From NCBI GenBank assembly GCA_019638475.1, contig JAHBTR010000007.1, positions 62,001 to 126,000 of the forward strand: a DNA stretch of 64,000 nt. The letters are read 5' to 3'. Of the stretch, positions 7,881 through 17,212 are shown in pieces (the first letter of the stretch is position 1; each line of letters begins with the position of its first letter). Origin of the DNA: Chitinophagaceae bacterium (GTDB taxonomy: Bacteria; Bacteroidota; Bacteroidia; Chitinophagales; Chitinophagaceae). The translations under genes were made by a program, and so were the position numbers. The notes below the pieces were generated by a model. That model saw nothing but the letters and a program-made list of their open reading frames with translations, made no database searches and was not told where the DNA came from.

Positions 7881-9236
7881 ATGACAGTATTAGCAATAGA
7901 TTGGATGGGAGGCTTGGTACAAGCTGGGCAATTTATTTTATCTTTTTCAATTATAGTAGTATTACACGAATTTGGGCATTATATAACTGCCAAATGGTTT
8001 AAATGTAGAGTAGAAAAATTTTACCTTTTCTTCAACCCATGGTTTAGCTTATTTAAAAAGAAAATTGGAGAAACAGAATGGGGTATTGGCTGGATACCTT
8101 TTGGTGGCTATGTAAAAATAGCAGGTATGGTAGATGAAAGTATGGATAAAGAACAAATGAAACTACCACCAAAACCAGATGAGTTTAGAGCTAAACCAGC
8201 TTGGCAAAGACTAATTATTATGGTTGCTGGTGTAGTAGTCAATATTTTATTAGCTATTGTTATTTTTATAGGTATTAGTTGGGTTTGGGGCGAAGAAAAA
8301 ATTCAAGGACAAAATGTAAAGTATGGTATTGTAGCAGAAGAAGTAGGACAAATGATAGGCTTACAAGATGGTGATATTATTTATAAAGTTGGCGATAAAG
8401 TAGTAGATGATGCATCTGACAAAAAAATAGCAGGACAAATTATTATGAGTGATGCTACAACTATTTCTATTATCAGAAATAATGATAGCATACAATTACC
8501 CATAACAGATGAATTTTTAACTGCTCTGAAAAAAAATAAAGGCAATGGTTTAGCAAGTATTCGTATTCCTTTTGTGTTAGATACTGTAATAGCCAAACAA
8601 GGTGCAGATAAAGCAGGATTGAAAAAAAATGATTACATCATTGCTGTAGATGGTAAGCCTACACCTTACTTCAACGATTTTCAAAAAGTAATACAAGATT
8701 ATACTTCTAAAACAGTACCTTTTAAAGTTGTAAGAAATAATGATACTTTAGAAATTCCTGTAACATTGAGTGAAAATGCTAAAATTGGTGCAGGTGCAAA
8801 AAGTTTAAAAGATTTAGGGTTTGATATAGACATTAAAAAATATTCATTGCTTGAAGCAATTCCTGTGGGCTATCATCAATGTTGGAATAGCCTTGAAAAA
8901 TATGTAGAAGGTATTAAAAGATTATTTCAAGGAAAAGATAAAGTAAGTGAAAGTTTAGGAAGTGTTATAAGCATTGGTAGTATTTATAGCAAAGTATGGG
9001 ATTGGCAAAGCTTTTGGGTATTAACAGCTTTATTCTCTATCATTTTGGCATTTATGAATATATTACCTATTCCTGCATTAGATGGAGGTCATGCTTTATT
9101 CTGTATTATTGAAATGATTACAGGTAAAAAGCCAAGTGATAAATTTATGGAATATGCTCAAGCTGTTGGTATGTTCTTATTAATTGGATTAATGGTTTAT
9201 GCTTTAGGTTTAGATATTTGGAGATGGTTTAGATAG
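7881..9236 (+). CDS. rseP: site-2 metalloprotease RseP-like
   Basis: This intramembrane zinc protease (M50B) cleaves membrane-bound regulators such as anti-sigma factors and may process signal peptides. The zinc site HEFGH is at residues 29-33 in the first membrane helix, and the third ligand lies in the LDGGH segment near residue 402 (NILPIPALDGGHA). Two PDZ-like regions lie between (about 125-210 and 215-300), as in E. coli RseP, and at least three more hydrophobic helices are seen (about 100-117, 378-396, 425-445). The length of 451 residues is typical. It follows dxr, as in many bacteria where the dxr-rseP order is conserved. Confidence 0.92.
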   Translation: MTVLAIDWMGGLVQAGQFILSFSIIVVLHEFGHYITAKWFKCRVEKFYLFFNPWFSLFKKKIGETEWGIGWIPFGGYVKIAGMVDESMDKEQMKLPPKPDEFRAKPAWQRLIIMVAGVVVNILLAIVIFIGISWVWGEEKIQGQNVKYGIVAEEVGQMIGLQDGDIIYKVGDKVVDDASDKKIAGQIIMSDATTISIIRNNDSIQLPITDEFLTALKKNKGNGLASIRIPFVLDTVIAKQGADKAGLKKNDYIIAVDGKPTPYFNDFQKVIQDYTSKTVPFKVVRNNDTLEIPVTLSENAKIGAGAKSLKDLGFDIDIKKYSLLEAIPVGYHQCWNSLEKYVEGIKRLFQGKDKVSESLGSVISIGSIYSKVWDWQSFWVLTALFSIILAFMNILPIPALDGGHALFCIIEMITGKKPSDKFMEYAQAVGMFLLIGLMVYALGLDIWRWFR

Positions 9237-9281
9237 GTTTGTAGTTTGTAGTTTGTAGTTTGTGGTTTGTGGTTTGTAGTT
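9237..9281. repeat. near-perfect heptamer tandem repeat GTTTGTR
   Basis: Six full copies of a 7-nt unit (GTTTGTA four times, GTTTGTG twice) plus a partial copy start at the rseP stop codon. This is the cleanest member of the heptamer family in the window. Confidence 0.85.
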
Positions 9282-9312
9282 ATTGCTTTTAATATTTTGA
9301 TTAAATTGTAAA

Positions 9313-9711
9313 ATGGCTACTATTCAAAAAATAGAAGATTTGGAGATTTGGCAAATTTCACGTGAATATGCAAAGCAAATAAAACAACTGACACAAACAG
9401 AACCATATAAATTTGAGTTTGATTTAGTTTCTCAAATGAAAAGAGCATCAGGCTCTATAATGGATAATATAGCAGAAGGTTTTGGCAGAGGAAGTAAAAA
9501 TGAGTTTATTAATTTTCTTACAATAGCTAAGGGTTCTGCTGAAGAAAGTAAATCTCAGTTGTATCGTTCTTTGGATTATGGCTTAATTACTGAAACTGTT
9601 TTTCAGGAATTATACCAATTAGTTCAAGTAATTATAAAAAAGACAACAAGTTTTATTAATTACTTAAATAAATCCCTTATCAAAGGAACAAAGTTCAAGG
9701 ATAGAGGATAA
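9313..9711 (+). CDS. four-helix bundle protein (S23/IVP family)
   Basis: The 132-residue protein has the signature of the S23-derived four-helix bundle family: the opening KIEDLEIWQISREYA, QMKRASGSIMDNIAEGFGRGS in the middle (about 42-62) and the helix KGSAEESKSQLYRSLDYGLI (about 76-95). The family was first found inside intervening sequences of 23S rRNA genes but is mostly encoded alone, as here; it forms pentamers and its function is unclear. It sits between a heptamer array and tmRNA with no linked partner. Such genes are often scattered and horizontally mobile in Bacteroidota. Confidence 0.88.
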   Translation: MATIQKIEDLEIWQISREYAKQIKQLTQTEPYKFEFDLVSQMKRASGSIMDNIAEGFGRGSKNEFINFLTIAKGSAEESKSQLYRSLDYGLITETVFQELYQLVQVIIKKTTSFINYLNKSLIKGTKFKDRG

Positions 9712-9730
9712 TGATAAATAAAAAAAACTG

Positions 9731-9758
9731 TAAACAACAAACTATAAACCACAAATAA
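9731..9758. repeat. short heptamer array before tmRNA
   Basis: Four 7-nt units (TAAACAA, CAAACTA, TAAACCA, CAAATAA) end a few bases before the 5' end of tmRNA. In the reverse sense they are GTTTRTR units like those at 9237-9281, so the four-helix-bundle gene is bracketed by opposed arrays. Confidence 0.55.
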
Positions 9759-9764
9759 AAAACA

Positions 9765-10134
9765 GGGGCCGTATTGGTTTTGACAGCAGAGTTCTTTGTA
9801 AGTGTAAGCATGCAGTGCGTTGTATAATTAGCACTTAAATCTGAATATTCAAACTTTAACTGGCAATACACAATTTGCCATGGCTGCCTAATCAGTGATT
9901 TGACAGTCATTAGGGCTGCTGCATAGGTTTGCTTTTTACCAAATGCCGCCGCCGACTCAAAACAAATAAAAGCTGCTGTTGCAATAGGCTGTGCTTGCAA
10001 CAAAAGATTATTCAGCTAAGGAAATAATTGGTTTGTTGGCTTCCTGCTATTTCCCTACAAATAATAATCAACTAAGCATGTAGAAAGTTTATAACGAATT
10101 TGTTTGGACAAGGGTTCGAGTCCCTTCGGCTCCA
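9765..10134 (+). ncRNA. ssrA: transfer-messenger RNA (tmRNA)
   Basis: tmRNA frees ribosomes stalled on broken messages and tags the product for proteolysis. The 5' end GGGGCC pairs with GGCTCC at the 3' end, which is followed by A. The 3' part has a tRNA-like T-arm (GGGTTCGAGTCCC) and the conserved TTTGGAC. The 5' part has the usual TTTTGACAG and GTAAGCATGCAGTGCGT segments. By alignment with known Bacteroidota tmRNAs, the resume codon is GGC at 9862-9864 and the tag frame ends at TAA 9889-9891, encoding GNTQFAMAA after the alanine carried by tmRNA itself. The single-molecule form (not permuted) is clear. Confidence 0.94.
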
Positions 10135-10264
10135 CATTTTTTTAAAGTTGTTTGAATAATTTTTTTACCACACTCTGTATTGCTTATGTGGTAGAGGCAC
10201 AAAGTTTTTTCTTGGTGGTTTATTATTTGCAAACAATTTTGCCATTTTTATAAATACAAATACT

Positions 10265-10426
10265 ATGGGTATTTTAAAACAATTTGCAGAATATCTCTAC
10301 ATCAAAAAAAGAGATACTGATGAACCAAGAACTAAGTTTACAAAGTACATGCACGGCATGAATAGAATTTCTATTATTATGTTTATAATAGCTTTGATTA
10401 TTATGCTTTTTAAACTATTGTTCTAA
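10265..10426 (+). CDS. DUF6728 family small membrane protein (53 aa)
   Basis: This short gene encodes a basic N-terminal half (EYLYIKKRDTDEPRTKFTKYMHGMNRIS) and one C-terminal transmembrane helix (about residues 35-52, IIMFIIALIIMLF). The arrangement matches DUF6728, small single-helix membrane proteins found across Bacteroidota with unknown function. The protease gene on the other strand ends at 10423, so the stop codons overlap by 4 nt, tail to tail. The intact frame and the family match make it a real gene despite its size. Confidence 0.72.
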   Translation: MGILKQFAEYLYIKKRDTDEPRTKFTKYMHGMNRISIIMFIIALIIMLFKLLF

Positions 10427-12000
10427 TACTTATTCAATGCTATAATACAAGCCACAGCATTTTTATCGCCAACTGCTGTTTTAAAACCAATAGTACCATT
10501 AGCATTGTTATTATACCTTACACCAGATACAGATTGTCTTCTAATAGCATTGTTTACAGCAGTTTCAAAGCCTAAATGTTTGTTTTGATTAATAATATTA
10601 TTTAACTGAAAAACATCTAAAGCATCTTTACTAGTAATGATGGCAAAAAAATCTTTGTTACCAATATCATCTGCTTCTAATTTTTTTCCTTTTGGAAATA
10701 AGCGATAACCTGTTATACTACAATAAGGCGAAAACATTGTTTTATTAGCATCTGCTTTTGAAGGATAAGGAAATAAAACATAACTGCTACCATCTGTTTC
10801 CATACCTATAATATAAACATAACATTCTGTATTATTTTTCAATTCTATTTTAAAGCCAGTACGTTTGGGTACTGCATTTACTGTTTCAAATAAATTATTG
10901 CCAACAAATTGTAATGGAATATATTGTTTTGAATTTGCTTCTACCAATCCTATATCTATTGCTAAATTTTGTGCAATAGCTGAACCTTGTTTTGGCATAG
11001 GATTTAAACCATAAGCCTCACGAACAAAATGTTTAAAATCTTTGTACAATACCCAACCAATTCCATTAACTCCCCAATCATTTCCCCAACTATTCATTAT
11101 TTGAAAAGCACCTCCTTCTTTTCTATCATCATAACCAATTACACACATTGCATGACCACCAAATCCCATCATATTATAATCATCACTTTCAGGATGCCAC
11201 ACTTCTTGTCCTTTCATGTTTTGCATAAAACTTCCACCAACCATCATTCCTATAACTACAGGAACATCTTTGGCTAAATGTTGTTTAATAGCATGAATAT
11301 TAATTTCAGAAGTATTTTCTGTTGTAGTTAATCTGGTAAAACCTATTATTTTATTTTCTCCTGCTTCTTGTATTAATTGTCCATTTGGTTGTCTGCTACA
11401 ATCATTATCATCATAAGGAAATTCATTAAAAGGCACAGCTCCTACTTCAGTTAAATTTTTCATAGCCCTAATAATATAACTACCCTGACAGCCTTCTAAC
11501 CCAATTTGATTATACATAAATGCAGGACTAAATGCTGTACTATTTGGCTCTGTTCCTGTACTTACAGATTGTAAAATTGTTCTTGCAGCATAAGCACTAC
11601 TCCATGCTACACAACTACCTTGTTGCCCTTGATTTAATCTGCTGGGAGAATATTTTAATAAAGAAATATATTCAGGAAGATTTGTTTTTTCTTCATCTAA
11701 ACCTTCATATACTGCGGCTTTGGCAAATGTGTCTCTGTTTAAATTACCTCCAGTAGCAAATTGTTGTACAGTATTGCTAATATCATTCATATTGCAACCA
11801 CTACCACCACTAAAATAAAAAATTGCACCACCAATAAGTACAAATACTAATAAAATGGGTTTTTTAATAAGCAACCCAATAATCATTGGTAAAAACTGAA
11901 GTAAATTTCCACCACCACCTCTGTTTCCTCCACTACTTGGTGTTCTTTCATTTTCGTTAGAGTAATTATCATTGTTGTCATCTACCATTCTTATAGGCAT
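10423..12000 (-). CDS. membrane-anchored papain-like (C1) cysteine protease with C-terminal DUF4384-like domain
   Basis: Counting from the ATG at 12000, the 525-residue protein has a low-complexity N-terminus rich in N and G, a hydrophobic hairpin or anchor at about 33-64, and a papain-type domain. The oxyanion Gln124 and catalytic Cys130 lie in NQGQQGSCVAWSS, six residues apart as in papain; the His is in GGHAMCVIGYDD and the Asn in MNSWGNDWG. No pro-region of the usual type is obvious. The C-terminal third (about 365-500), with strands such as YVYIIGMETDGSSYVLFPYP, fits DUF4384. A longer reading from 12105 would run 52 nt into the permease gene and lacks a credible N-terminus. It is last in a leftward set with the MlaE permease and malic enzyme. 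Confidence 0.82.
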   Translation of the reverse strand: MPIRMVDDNNDNYSNENERTPSSGGNRGGGGNLLQFLPMIIGLLIKKPILLVFVLIGGAIFYFSGGSGCNMNDISNTVQQFATGGNLNRDTFAKAAVYEGLDEEKTNLPEYISLLKYSPSRLNQGQQGSCVAWSSAYAARTILQSVSTGTEPNSTAFSPAFMYNQIGLEGCQGSYIIRAMKNLTEVGAVPFNEFPYDDNDCSRQPNGQLIQEAGENKIIGFTRLTTTENTSEINIHAIKQHLAKDVPVVIGMMVGGSFMQNMKGQEVWHPESDDYNMMGFGGHAMCVIGYDDRKEGGAFQIMNSWGNDWGVNGIGWVLYKDFKHFVREAYGLNPMPKQGSAIAQNLAIDIGLVEANSKQYIPLQFVGNNLFETVNAVPKRTGFKIELKNNTECYVYIIGMETDGSSYVLFPYPSKADANKTMFSPYCSITGYRLFPKGKKLEADDIGNKDFFAIITSKDALDVFQLNNIINQNKHLGFETAVNNAIRRQSVSGVRYNNNANGTIGFKTAVGDKNAVACIIALNKY

Positions 12001-12053
12001 AAGGAAAAAATTTTTGGTTAAGAAAAAATAGGAAAATAAAAGTAGGTATTTTA

Positions 12054-12791
12054 TTACAATAACAGAGCAGCTAAAACATAATCTGCCAATAAAATTAAAA
12101 TACAACTTACTACTACTGCTTTGGTACTTGCTCTTCCTATTTCAAGTGCTCCACCTTTTACATGATAACCATAATATGCAGGTACGCTACTCACAATAAA
12201 TGCAAATGTGTATGCTTTTGATAAAGCAAAAAATACATTGTATGGTGTAAAGTTGAATCTTAATCCAATATCAAAAATATCTGTAGCAATAATGCCACTC
12301 ATAGAGCCTGCTGTTCTACCTCCCCAAATAGCTAATACAGCAGAAAGAACAATAAGGCAAGGAATAACAACTAATGCAGCAGTAATTTTTGGTAAAATCA
12401 AATAGCTTCTTGTATTAATACCCATAATTTCTTGAGCATCTATTTGTTCTGTTATTTGCATATTGCCCAATTCGCTGGCTATTTTACTGCCTACTACACC
12501 AGCAAGTACAATGCTGACAACTGTGGGCGAAAGTTCAAGTATTACACTGTCTCTTACTATTTGTGCAATAGTGGTTTGAGGCACTAATGGACTTACTAAT
12601 TGATAAGCAGTTTGTACAGTAGTTACAGCTCCTAAAAACAAAGAAATAATAATTACAATAGGCAATGCCCCTATGCCTATTTCAACACATTGATGCATAA
12701 ATTCCTTCCAATACATTTTATGATTTTCAGGTTTTGTAAACATGCTTCTCAGCATTAAAATATACCTACCTAAATGTGTAAAGAAATTCAT
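12054..12791 (-). CDS. mlaE: MlaE-family ABC transporter permease
   Basis: The 245-residue protein has the five or six hydrophobic helices of MlaE permeases, the inner-membrane part of a phospholipid/lipid transporter between the two membranes. The characteristic segments are present: SLFLGAVTTVQTAYQL near residue 50, the conserved SPTVVSIVLAGVVGSKIASELGNM (about 88-111) and the EQIDAQEIMGINTRSYL cytosolic loop that touches the ATPase. In many Bacteroidota the permease is followed by its ATPase and an MCE protein. Here neither is adjacent: malic enzyme lies upstream and the protease downstream, so the partners must be elsewhere. The gene starts 29 nt after the malic enzyme stop. Confidence 0.9.
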   Translation of the reverse strand: MNFFTHLGRYILMLRSMFTKPENHKMYWKEFMHQCVEIGIGALPIVIIISLFLGAVTTVQTAYQLVSPLVPQTTIAQIVRDSVILELSPTVVSIVLAGVVGSKIASELGNMQITEQIDAQEIMGINTRSYLILPKITAALVVIPCLIVLSAVLAIWGGRTAGSMSGIIATDIFDIGLRFNFTPYNVFFALSKAYTFAFIVSSVPAYYGYHVKGGALEIGRASTKAVVVSCILILLADYVLAALLL

Positions 12792-12820
12792 TGACTAATG
12801 TTAATTATTCTTATGAAAAA

Positions 12821-15190
12821 TTATTTTTTTCGTTTTTTTAAACGTTTCCACCAATTGGTTCTTTGAACTTCTGTGGCAGTATCTGTTTTACTTTTTAACT
12901 GTGCATCTATAACAGCAATATTAGCCATATTTATGATATTACGAACACTACTACCTAATTGAAGTACATGTACAGGTTTTTTTAATCCTAATAAAATGGG
13001 TCCTATTGCATCTGCACCTCCTAATTCTTTTAATAAATTGTAAGCTATATTACCAGCAGTAAGATTGGGGAAAATTAATACGTTTACATTTTCATTGATT
13101 AAACTACTAAATGGATAATTTTCTTTCAGCACTTCTTTATTAAATGCAAGACCTCCTTGCATTTCTCCATCAACAATTAAAGATGGATTTCTTTCTTTTA
13201 CAATGTTGGTGGCTTTGGCTACTAATCTTGCTTCATGGCTATTGCTACTACCAAAATTGCTATAACTAAGCATAGCTATTCTTGGTACTATATTAAAACT
13301 TCTTACTTCTTTGGCTACTAATAAAGTAATATCTGCAAGTTCTTCAGCAGTAGGATTAAAGTTAATAGTGGTATCTGCCAGAAATACAGGACCTTTTTGT
13401 GTGCTTAATAAATACATACCTGCTATTTTCTTTACCCCTTCTTCTATACCTATAGTTTGTAAGGCTGGTCTTATAGCTTCTGCATAATTTCTTTTTAATC
13501 CACTTATCATAGCATCAGCATCTCCTGTTTCTACCATCATACAGCCAAAGTGGTTTCTTTCTTTCATTATTTTAATACTTTCATAATGATTAAAACCCCT
13601 TCTTTGTCTTTTTGCAAAAAATAGTTCGCCATAGGTTTCTCTTGTTTTATCATGTTGTTCATCTCTTGGGTCTATAATAGGTATATCGGTTAAATCAATA
13701 TTATTGTCTTCTGCAATTTTTCTAATTTTCTTTTCAGTACCTAACAGTATTGGATAGGCAATTCCTTCATCATAAATAATGCTTGCTGCTTTTAATATTT
13801 TTTCATTATCGGCTTCTGCAAAAACCAAACGTTTGGGGTCTTTTCTGGCTTTATTACTAATGGCTCTTATTAGTTGATTATCTAATCCTAAGCGTTTATT
13901 TAATTCTACACTATATGTGTCCCAATTTTGAATATTTTTTTTGGCTACACCACTTTCTATTGCTGCTTTAGCAACAGCAGGTGCTACTATAGATATTAAT
14001 CTTGGGTCCACTGGTTTTGGAATAATATATTCTGCTCCAAAAGATAAACTTTTTAAGTTGTAAGCCAATGTAACAATATCGGGTACTGGTGTTTTTGCCA
14101 TTTCTGCCAAAGCCTTTACTGCTGCTAATTTCATTTCTTCATTGATAGTAGTAGCTCTTACATCTAATGCACCTCTGAAAATATATGGAAAGCCCAAAAC
14201 ATTGTTTACCTGATTAGGAAAATCGCTTCTACCTGTAGCCATTATTACATCTTTTCTTACAGAGGTAGCATCTTCATAACTTATTTCAGGGTCTGGATTT
14301 GCCATAGCAAAAACAATAGGATTTTTTGCCATGCTCAAAATCATTTCTTTGCTTACTACATTGCCTTTACTTAATCCTATAAAAACATCAGCATCTTTTA
14401 GCCCTTCGGCAAGTACCATATCTTTTGATTTGATAGCAAATTCTTTTTTCTGCTCATCTAAATCTGTTCTTCCATTATGTATCAATCCTTTGCTGTCAAA
14501 TACTTTTACATTTTCTTTTTTTACCCCTACTGCTATATATAGTTTTATGCAAGAAATAGCAGCGGCACCAGCACCATTTACTACTACTTTAATTTTGTCT
14601 ATTTTCTTTTTTTGAATTTCTACTGCATTTAACAAAGCAGCAGCACTAATAATAGCTGTGCCATGCTGGTCATCATGCATTACAGGAATGTTCATTCTTT
14701 TCTTTAATTCCCGTTCTATATAAAAACATTCTGGAGCTTTAATATCTTCTAAATTTATGCCTCCAAAAGTGGGTTCTAATGCTTGTACAATTTCTACAAA
14801 TTTTACAGGGTCTTTTTCATTTATTTCAATATCAAAAACATCTATATCTGCAAAAATTTTAAACAATACTCCTTTACCTTCCATTACTGGTTTTCCTGCT
14901 TCTGGTCCTATATCTCCTAATCCTAATACAGCAGTACCATTGCTTACTACTGCTACTAAATTTCCTTTGGCTGTGTATTTATAAACATCATCAGGGTTTT
15001 TAGCTATTTCTTTACAAGGTTCTGCTACACCAGGGCTATATGCCAATGATAAATCTCTTTGTGTTTTGGCTTCTTTGGTAGGTATTACTTCTATTTTGCC
15101 AGGTTTGCCTTGTGCATGATATTCTAATGCCTGTTCTCTTCTAATATCTTTATTATCCATATTTTTTTTTTTGACTAAATAATCACTCAT
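12821..15190 (-). CDS. maeB: NADP-dependent malic enzyme with phosphotransacetylase-like C-terminal domain
   Basis: The protein oxidatively decarboxylates malate to pyruvate. Its 789 residues fit the bacterial MaeB hybrid. An N-terminal malic domain holds [12 protein letters not shown] (about 47-58) and the metal site near [12 protein letters not shown]. The nucleotide-binding domain has [16 protein letters not shown] (about 210-225). A PTA-like domain (about 450-775) probably gives allosteric control by acetyl-CoA rather than catalysis, as in E. coli MaeB. Two starts are possible: 15190 ([10 protein letters not shown]) and 15160 (MDNKDIRR); I keep the longer. It heads a leftward transcript with the MlaE permease 29 nt downstream. 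Confidence 0.93.
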   Translation of the reverse strand: MSDYLVKKKNMDNKDIRREQALEYHAQGKPGKIEVIPTKEAKTQRDLSLAYSPGVAEPCKEIAKNPDDVYKYTAKGNLVAVVSNGTAVLGLGDIGPEAGKPVMEGKGVLFKIFADIDVFDIEINEKDPVKFVEIVQALEPTFGGINLEDIKAPECFYIERELKKRMNIPVMHDDQHGTAIISAAALLNAVEIQKKKIDKIKVVVNGAGAAAISCIKLYIAVGVKKENVKVFDSKGLIHNGRTDLDEQKKEFAIKSKDMVLAEGLKDADVFIGLSKGNVVSKEMILSMAKNPIVFAMANPDPEISYEDATSVRKDVIMATGRSDFPNQVNNVLGFPYIFRGALDVRATTINEEMKLAAVKALAEMAKTPVPDIVTLAYNLKSLSFGAEYIIPKPVDPRLISIVAPAVAKAAIESGVAKKNIQNWDTYSVELNKRLGLDNQLIRAISNKARKDPKRLVFAEADNEKILKAASIIYDEGIAYPILLGTEKKIRKIAEDNNIDLTDIPIIDPRDEQHDKTRETYGELFFAKRQRRGFNHYESIKIMKERNHFGCMMVETGDADAMISGLKRNYAEAIRPALQTIGIEEGVKKIAGMYLLSTQKGPVFLADTTINFNPTAEELADITLLVAKEVRSFNIVPRIAMLSYSNFGSSNSHEARLVAKATNIVKERNPSLIVDGEMQGGLAFNKEVLKENYPFSSLINENVNVLIFPNLTAGNIAYNLLKELGGADAIGPILLGLKKPVHVLQLGSSVRNIINMANIAVIDAQLKSKTDTATEVQRTNWWKRLKKRKK

Positions 15191-15348
15191 AAAACAATCA
15201 ATATAATGAGTTGCTGTTTTTAGGAAGGTGCAAATTACAACAAACCTTTTTATATGCAGTAAATATTGATGAAGTATGCAAAAAATAAAGGAGAAAAATT
15301 TTCTTTCCCTATTTTTTCATAAGGTCAATTGATAGGAAAAACGAATAA

Positions 15349-16209
15349 TTATCTATCCTTGCCAACGTATATTTTATTTTTCTCTATTAATTTTTCATTT
15401 TCATAAAGTTCAAAAAAATACCAGCCGGCACTTTTGAAATTAGATTTATCTAAAACAAGGTCTGGCTCTTTTACATGCTTAATAGAAAAAACCAATTCAT
15501 CACGTTCATTATAGAATATTATTTTATAACGATTACGCTTGGCTAATGGTATTTTAATACGAATAAAACCCATATCATTTGTAAATACAAAAACAGAAGC
15601 CTTCCAAACTGGTTTTGGAATGTAAGGTTTAATAACAATTTCATCGTCATATTCTGTATATTGTATAGTATCTTTTGTTTGTTTGTTGATAGAGTCTTTG
15701 TATCGTTTATAATCTTTGTAGCTAACAATATTAATTAAAGTATCTCTATTGTTTCTATACACTTTCACTTCTCTTTTAGATGAATTGTTATTATTCGTTT
15801 CATCATCATCTGTATCATCATCATTTACCCTTACTATTTTTATTGGTGTATAATTTTGAGGAGATTGCGAAGGCGTAAAAACATATTTTCCTCCTTCAAA
15901 TACATAATGTACTCTGTAAAAAACTTTGTAACCAACAGGTGCATGATTATCTACAAATCCATTTTGAGGAAGCCACGGAGAAATAGAAGAAAAAACACTT
16001 CTAAAATATTTTGTACTATCAAAAGAACGCTGCACAATCATTTGTACAACATTTTCATAAGGGTTTACCCAACTTACTTGAACTTTACCTTTACCAATGT
16101 CTCTTACTGTAAAGTTTGGTAAAGTGTCTTGTGCTTTTAAAGCATAACTATTCATTATAAAAAAAACAAGCGTAGTATAAATCCAAATTCTTTTTATCAT
16201 AATTCTCAA
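15349..16209 (-). CDS. secreted protein with fibronectin type III-like domain
   Basis: A signal peptide is clear (basic MIKRIW, hydrophobic core, ALKAQ near residue 26). Residues 30-120 read as a fibronectin III-like sandwich (KGKVQVSWVNPYENVVQMIVQRS, then YKVFYRVHYVF). An acidic, Asn-rich linker follows (DDDTDDDETNNNN, about 130-143). The C-terminal region (about 215-280) is another beta domain with YFFELYENEKLI, which may attach the protein to the envelope. No sorting-domain consensus is visible. The gene starts 20 nt after the ACC-deaminase-like gene and is probably co-transcribed with it, though no functional link is evident. Its role is unknown. Confidence 0.65.
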   Translation of the reverse strand: MRIMIKRIWIYTTLVFFIMNSYALKAQDTLPNFTVRDIGKGKVQVSWVNPYENVVQMIVQRSFDSTKYFRSVFSSISPWLPQNGFVDNHAPVGYKVFYRVHYVFEGGKYVFTPSQSPQNYTPIKIVRVNDDDTDDDETNNNNSSKREVKVYRNNRDTLINIVSYKDYKRYKDSINKQTKDTIQYTEYDDEIVIKPYIPKPVWKASVFVFTNDMGFIRIKIPLAKRNRYKIIFYNERDELVFSIKHVKEPDLVLDKSNFKSAGWYFFELYENEKLIEKNKIYVGKDR

Positions 16210-16229
16210 AGATAATAGTAGGACTTTTA

Positions 16230-17096
16230 TTAAAAACTTAAAGTGTGTAGTGGTAATGATAAATTGCCCTGTAATCCACCACTGTGAATAATTAGTAACT
16301 TATCTTGTTTATTAAAATAATGGTTATTGCATAAATCTTTTACTGCAAAAAGAAGTTTTGCTGTATATACAATATCGGTAGGAAGTTTTTCTGCACTATA
16401 TAATTCATTCATCCAATAAATTAATTCTTTAGGATGTTTGGCATAGCCACCAAAATGATAATGATGATTAACAGAAAAGGGTTTTGAACAATGAACAGTT
16501 TTTAGCAAAGATTTAATATCCGTTTCTAAGCTATGGTTATTTTTAAATACACTTATACCAATTATATTTTGATGAGGTTTTGCAGTAGTAATTAAACCTG
16601 CAAGCATAGTGCCTGTGCCACAAGCAGCAATAATATGTGTATATTTTTCAGTAGCCGATAATGCTACAATATCAGCAGCACCTTTCATGCCTTTTATGCC
16701 ATAACCACCCTCATTTATCCAATAAATATTGTTATCAAAATGTTGTTGTATGGCTTGTTTGTTTTTAAATAAATCTCTGGTTACATACTGTAATTTCATG
16801 CCATAATTTGCAGCATCTTGTAAAGTATGAGATAAAAATTTTATAGTTTCTCCTCTTATAATGCCAATACTATTTAGCCCAGCTTCTTTACAAGCAAAAG
16901 CAGTAGCTACAATATGATTGCTATAAGTGCCTCCAAATGTGGCTATTGTTTTTCGTTGCTGTTGTTTACAATCTTCTATATAGTATTTTAGTTTAAACCA
17001 TTTATTGCCACTAATTATTGGATGAATAGTATCAATTCTCAACACATCTGCATATACACCATTAAATAAATGAGATTGTAATTGTTGTATAGGCAT
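16230..17096 (-). CDS. 1-aminocyclopropane-1-carboxylate deaminase / D-cysteine desulfhydrase family
   Basis: This is a fold-type II PLP enzyme of 288 residues. The PLP lysine is predicted to be Lys32 in SGNKWFKLKYY, the place where ACC deaminase has GNK. The substrate-binding TFGGTYSNHIVATA follows at about residues 53-66 and the phosphate-binding turn ACGTGTMLAG at about 158-167. Members deaminate ACC or release sulfide from D-cysteine; sequence alone does not separate the two. In Bacteroidota without plant association, D-cysteine desulfhydrase-like activity is the more likely reading. The family is usually 300-340 residues, so this one is short but complete. It lies upstream of the FnIII-like gene. 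Confidence 0.85.
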   Translation of the reverse strand: MPIQQLQSHLFNGVYADVLRIDTIHPIISGNKWFKLKYYIEDCKQQQRKTIATFGGTYSNHIVATAFACKEAGLNSIGIIRGETIKFLSHTLQDAANYGMKLQYVTRDLFKNKQAIQQHFDNNIYWINEGGYGIKGMKGAADIVALSATEKYTHIIAACGTGTMLAGLITTAKPHQNIIGISVFKNNHSLETDIKSLLKTVHCSKPFSVNHHYHFGGYAKHPKELIYWMNELYSAEKLPTDIVYTAKLLFAVKDLCNNHYFNKQDKLLIIHSGGLQGNLSLPLHTLSF

Positions 17097-17103
17097 GGTA
17101 TGA

Positions 17104-17207
17104 GTTAAAAGTTTAAAGTTAAAAGTTGGGATTGGGATTAGGAGTTAGGAATTAGGAATTAGGGATTAGGGGTTCAACACTCATCATTCACCATTAATCA
17201 TTAAACA
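17104..17207. repeat. heptamer tandem array, two opposed halves
   Basis: The whole gap between the response regulator and the deaminase gene reads in 7-nt units. First come GTTAAAA, GTTTAAA and GTTGGGA, then GATTAGG, AGTTAGG and AATTAGG units (17136-17170), then TTCAACA, CTCATCA, TTCACCA, TTAATCA and TTAAACA (17173-17207). It shows the same G-rich left half and C-containing right half as the arrays near 6.4, 7.7 and 45.4 kb. Confidence 0.75.
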
Positions 17208-17212
17208 TTATT

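Noticed and set aside
9237..9758. CRISPR array
   Set aside because: The repeats are 7-nt direct tandem units without spacers, and no cas gene is present anywhere in the window.
9695..10003. Minus-strand frame of about 100 codons with a hydrophobic end
   Set aside because: It overlaps tmRNA, whose structure accounts for the sequence.
12001..12105. N-terminal extension of the papain-like protease
   Set aside because: It would run into the permease gene; the extension is an out-of-frame reading of that gene's end, and MPIRMVDD is a better start.
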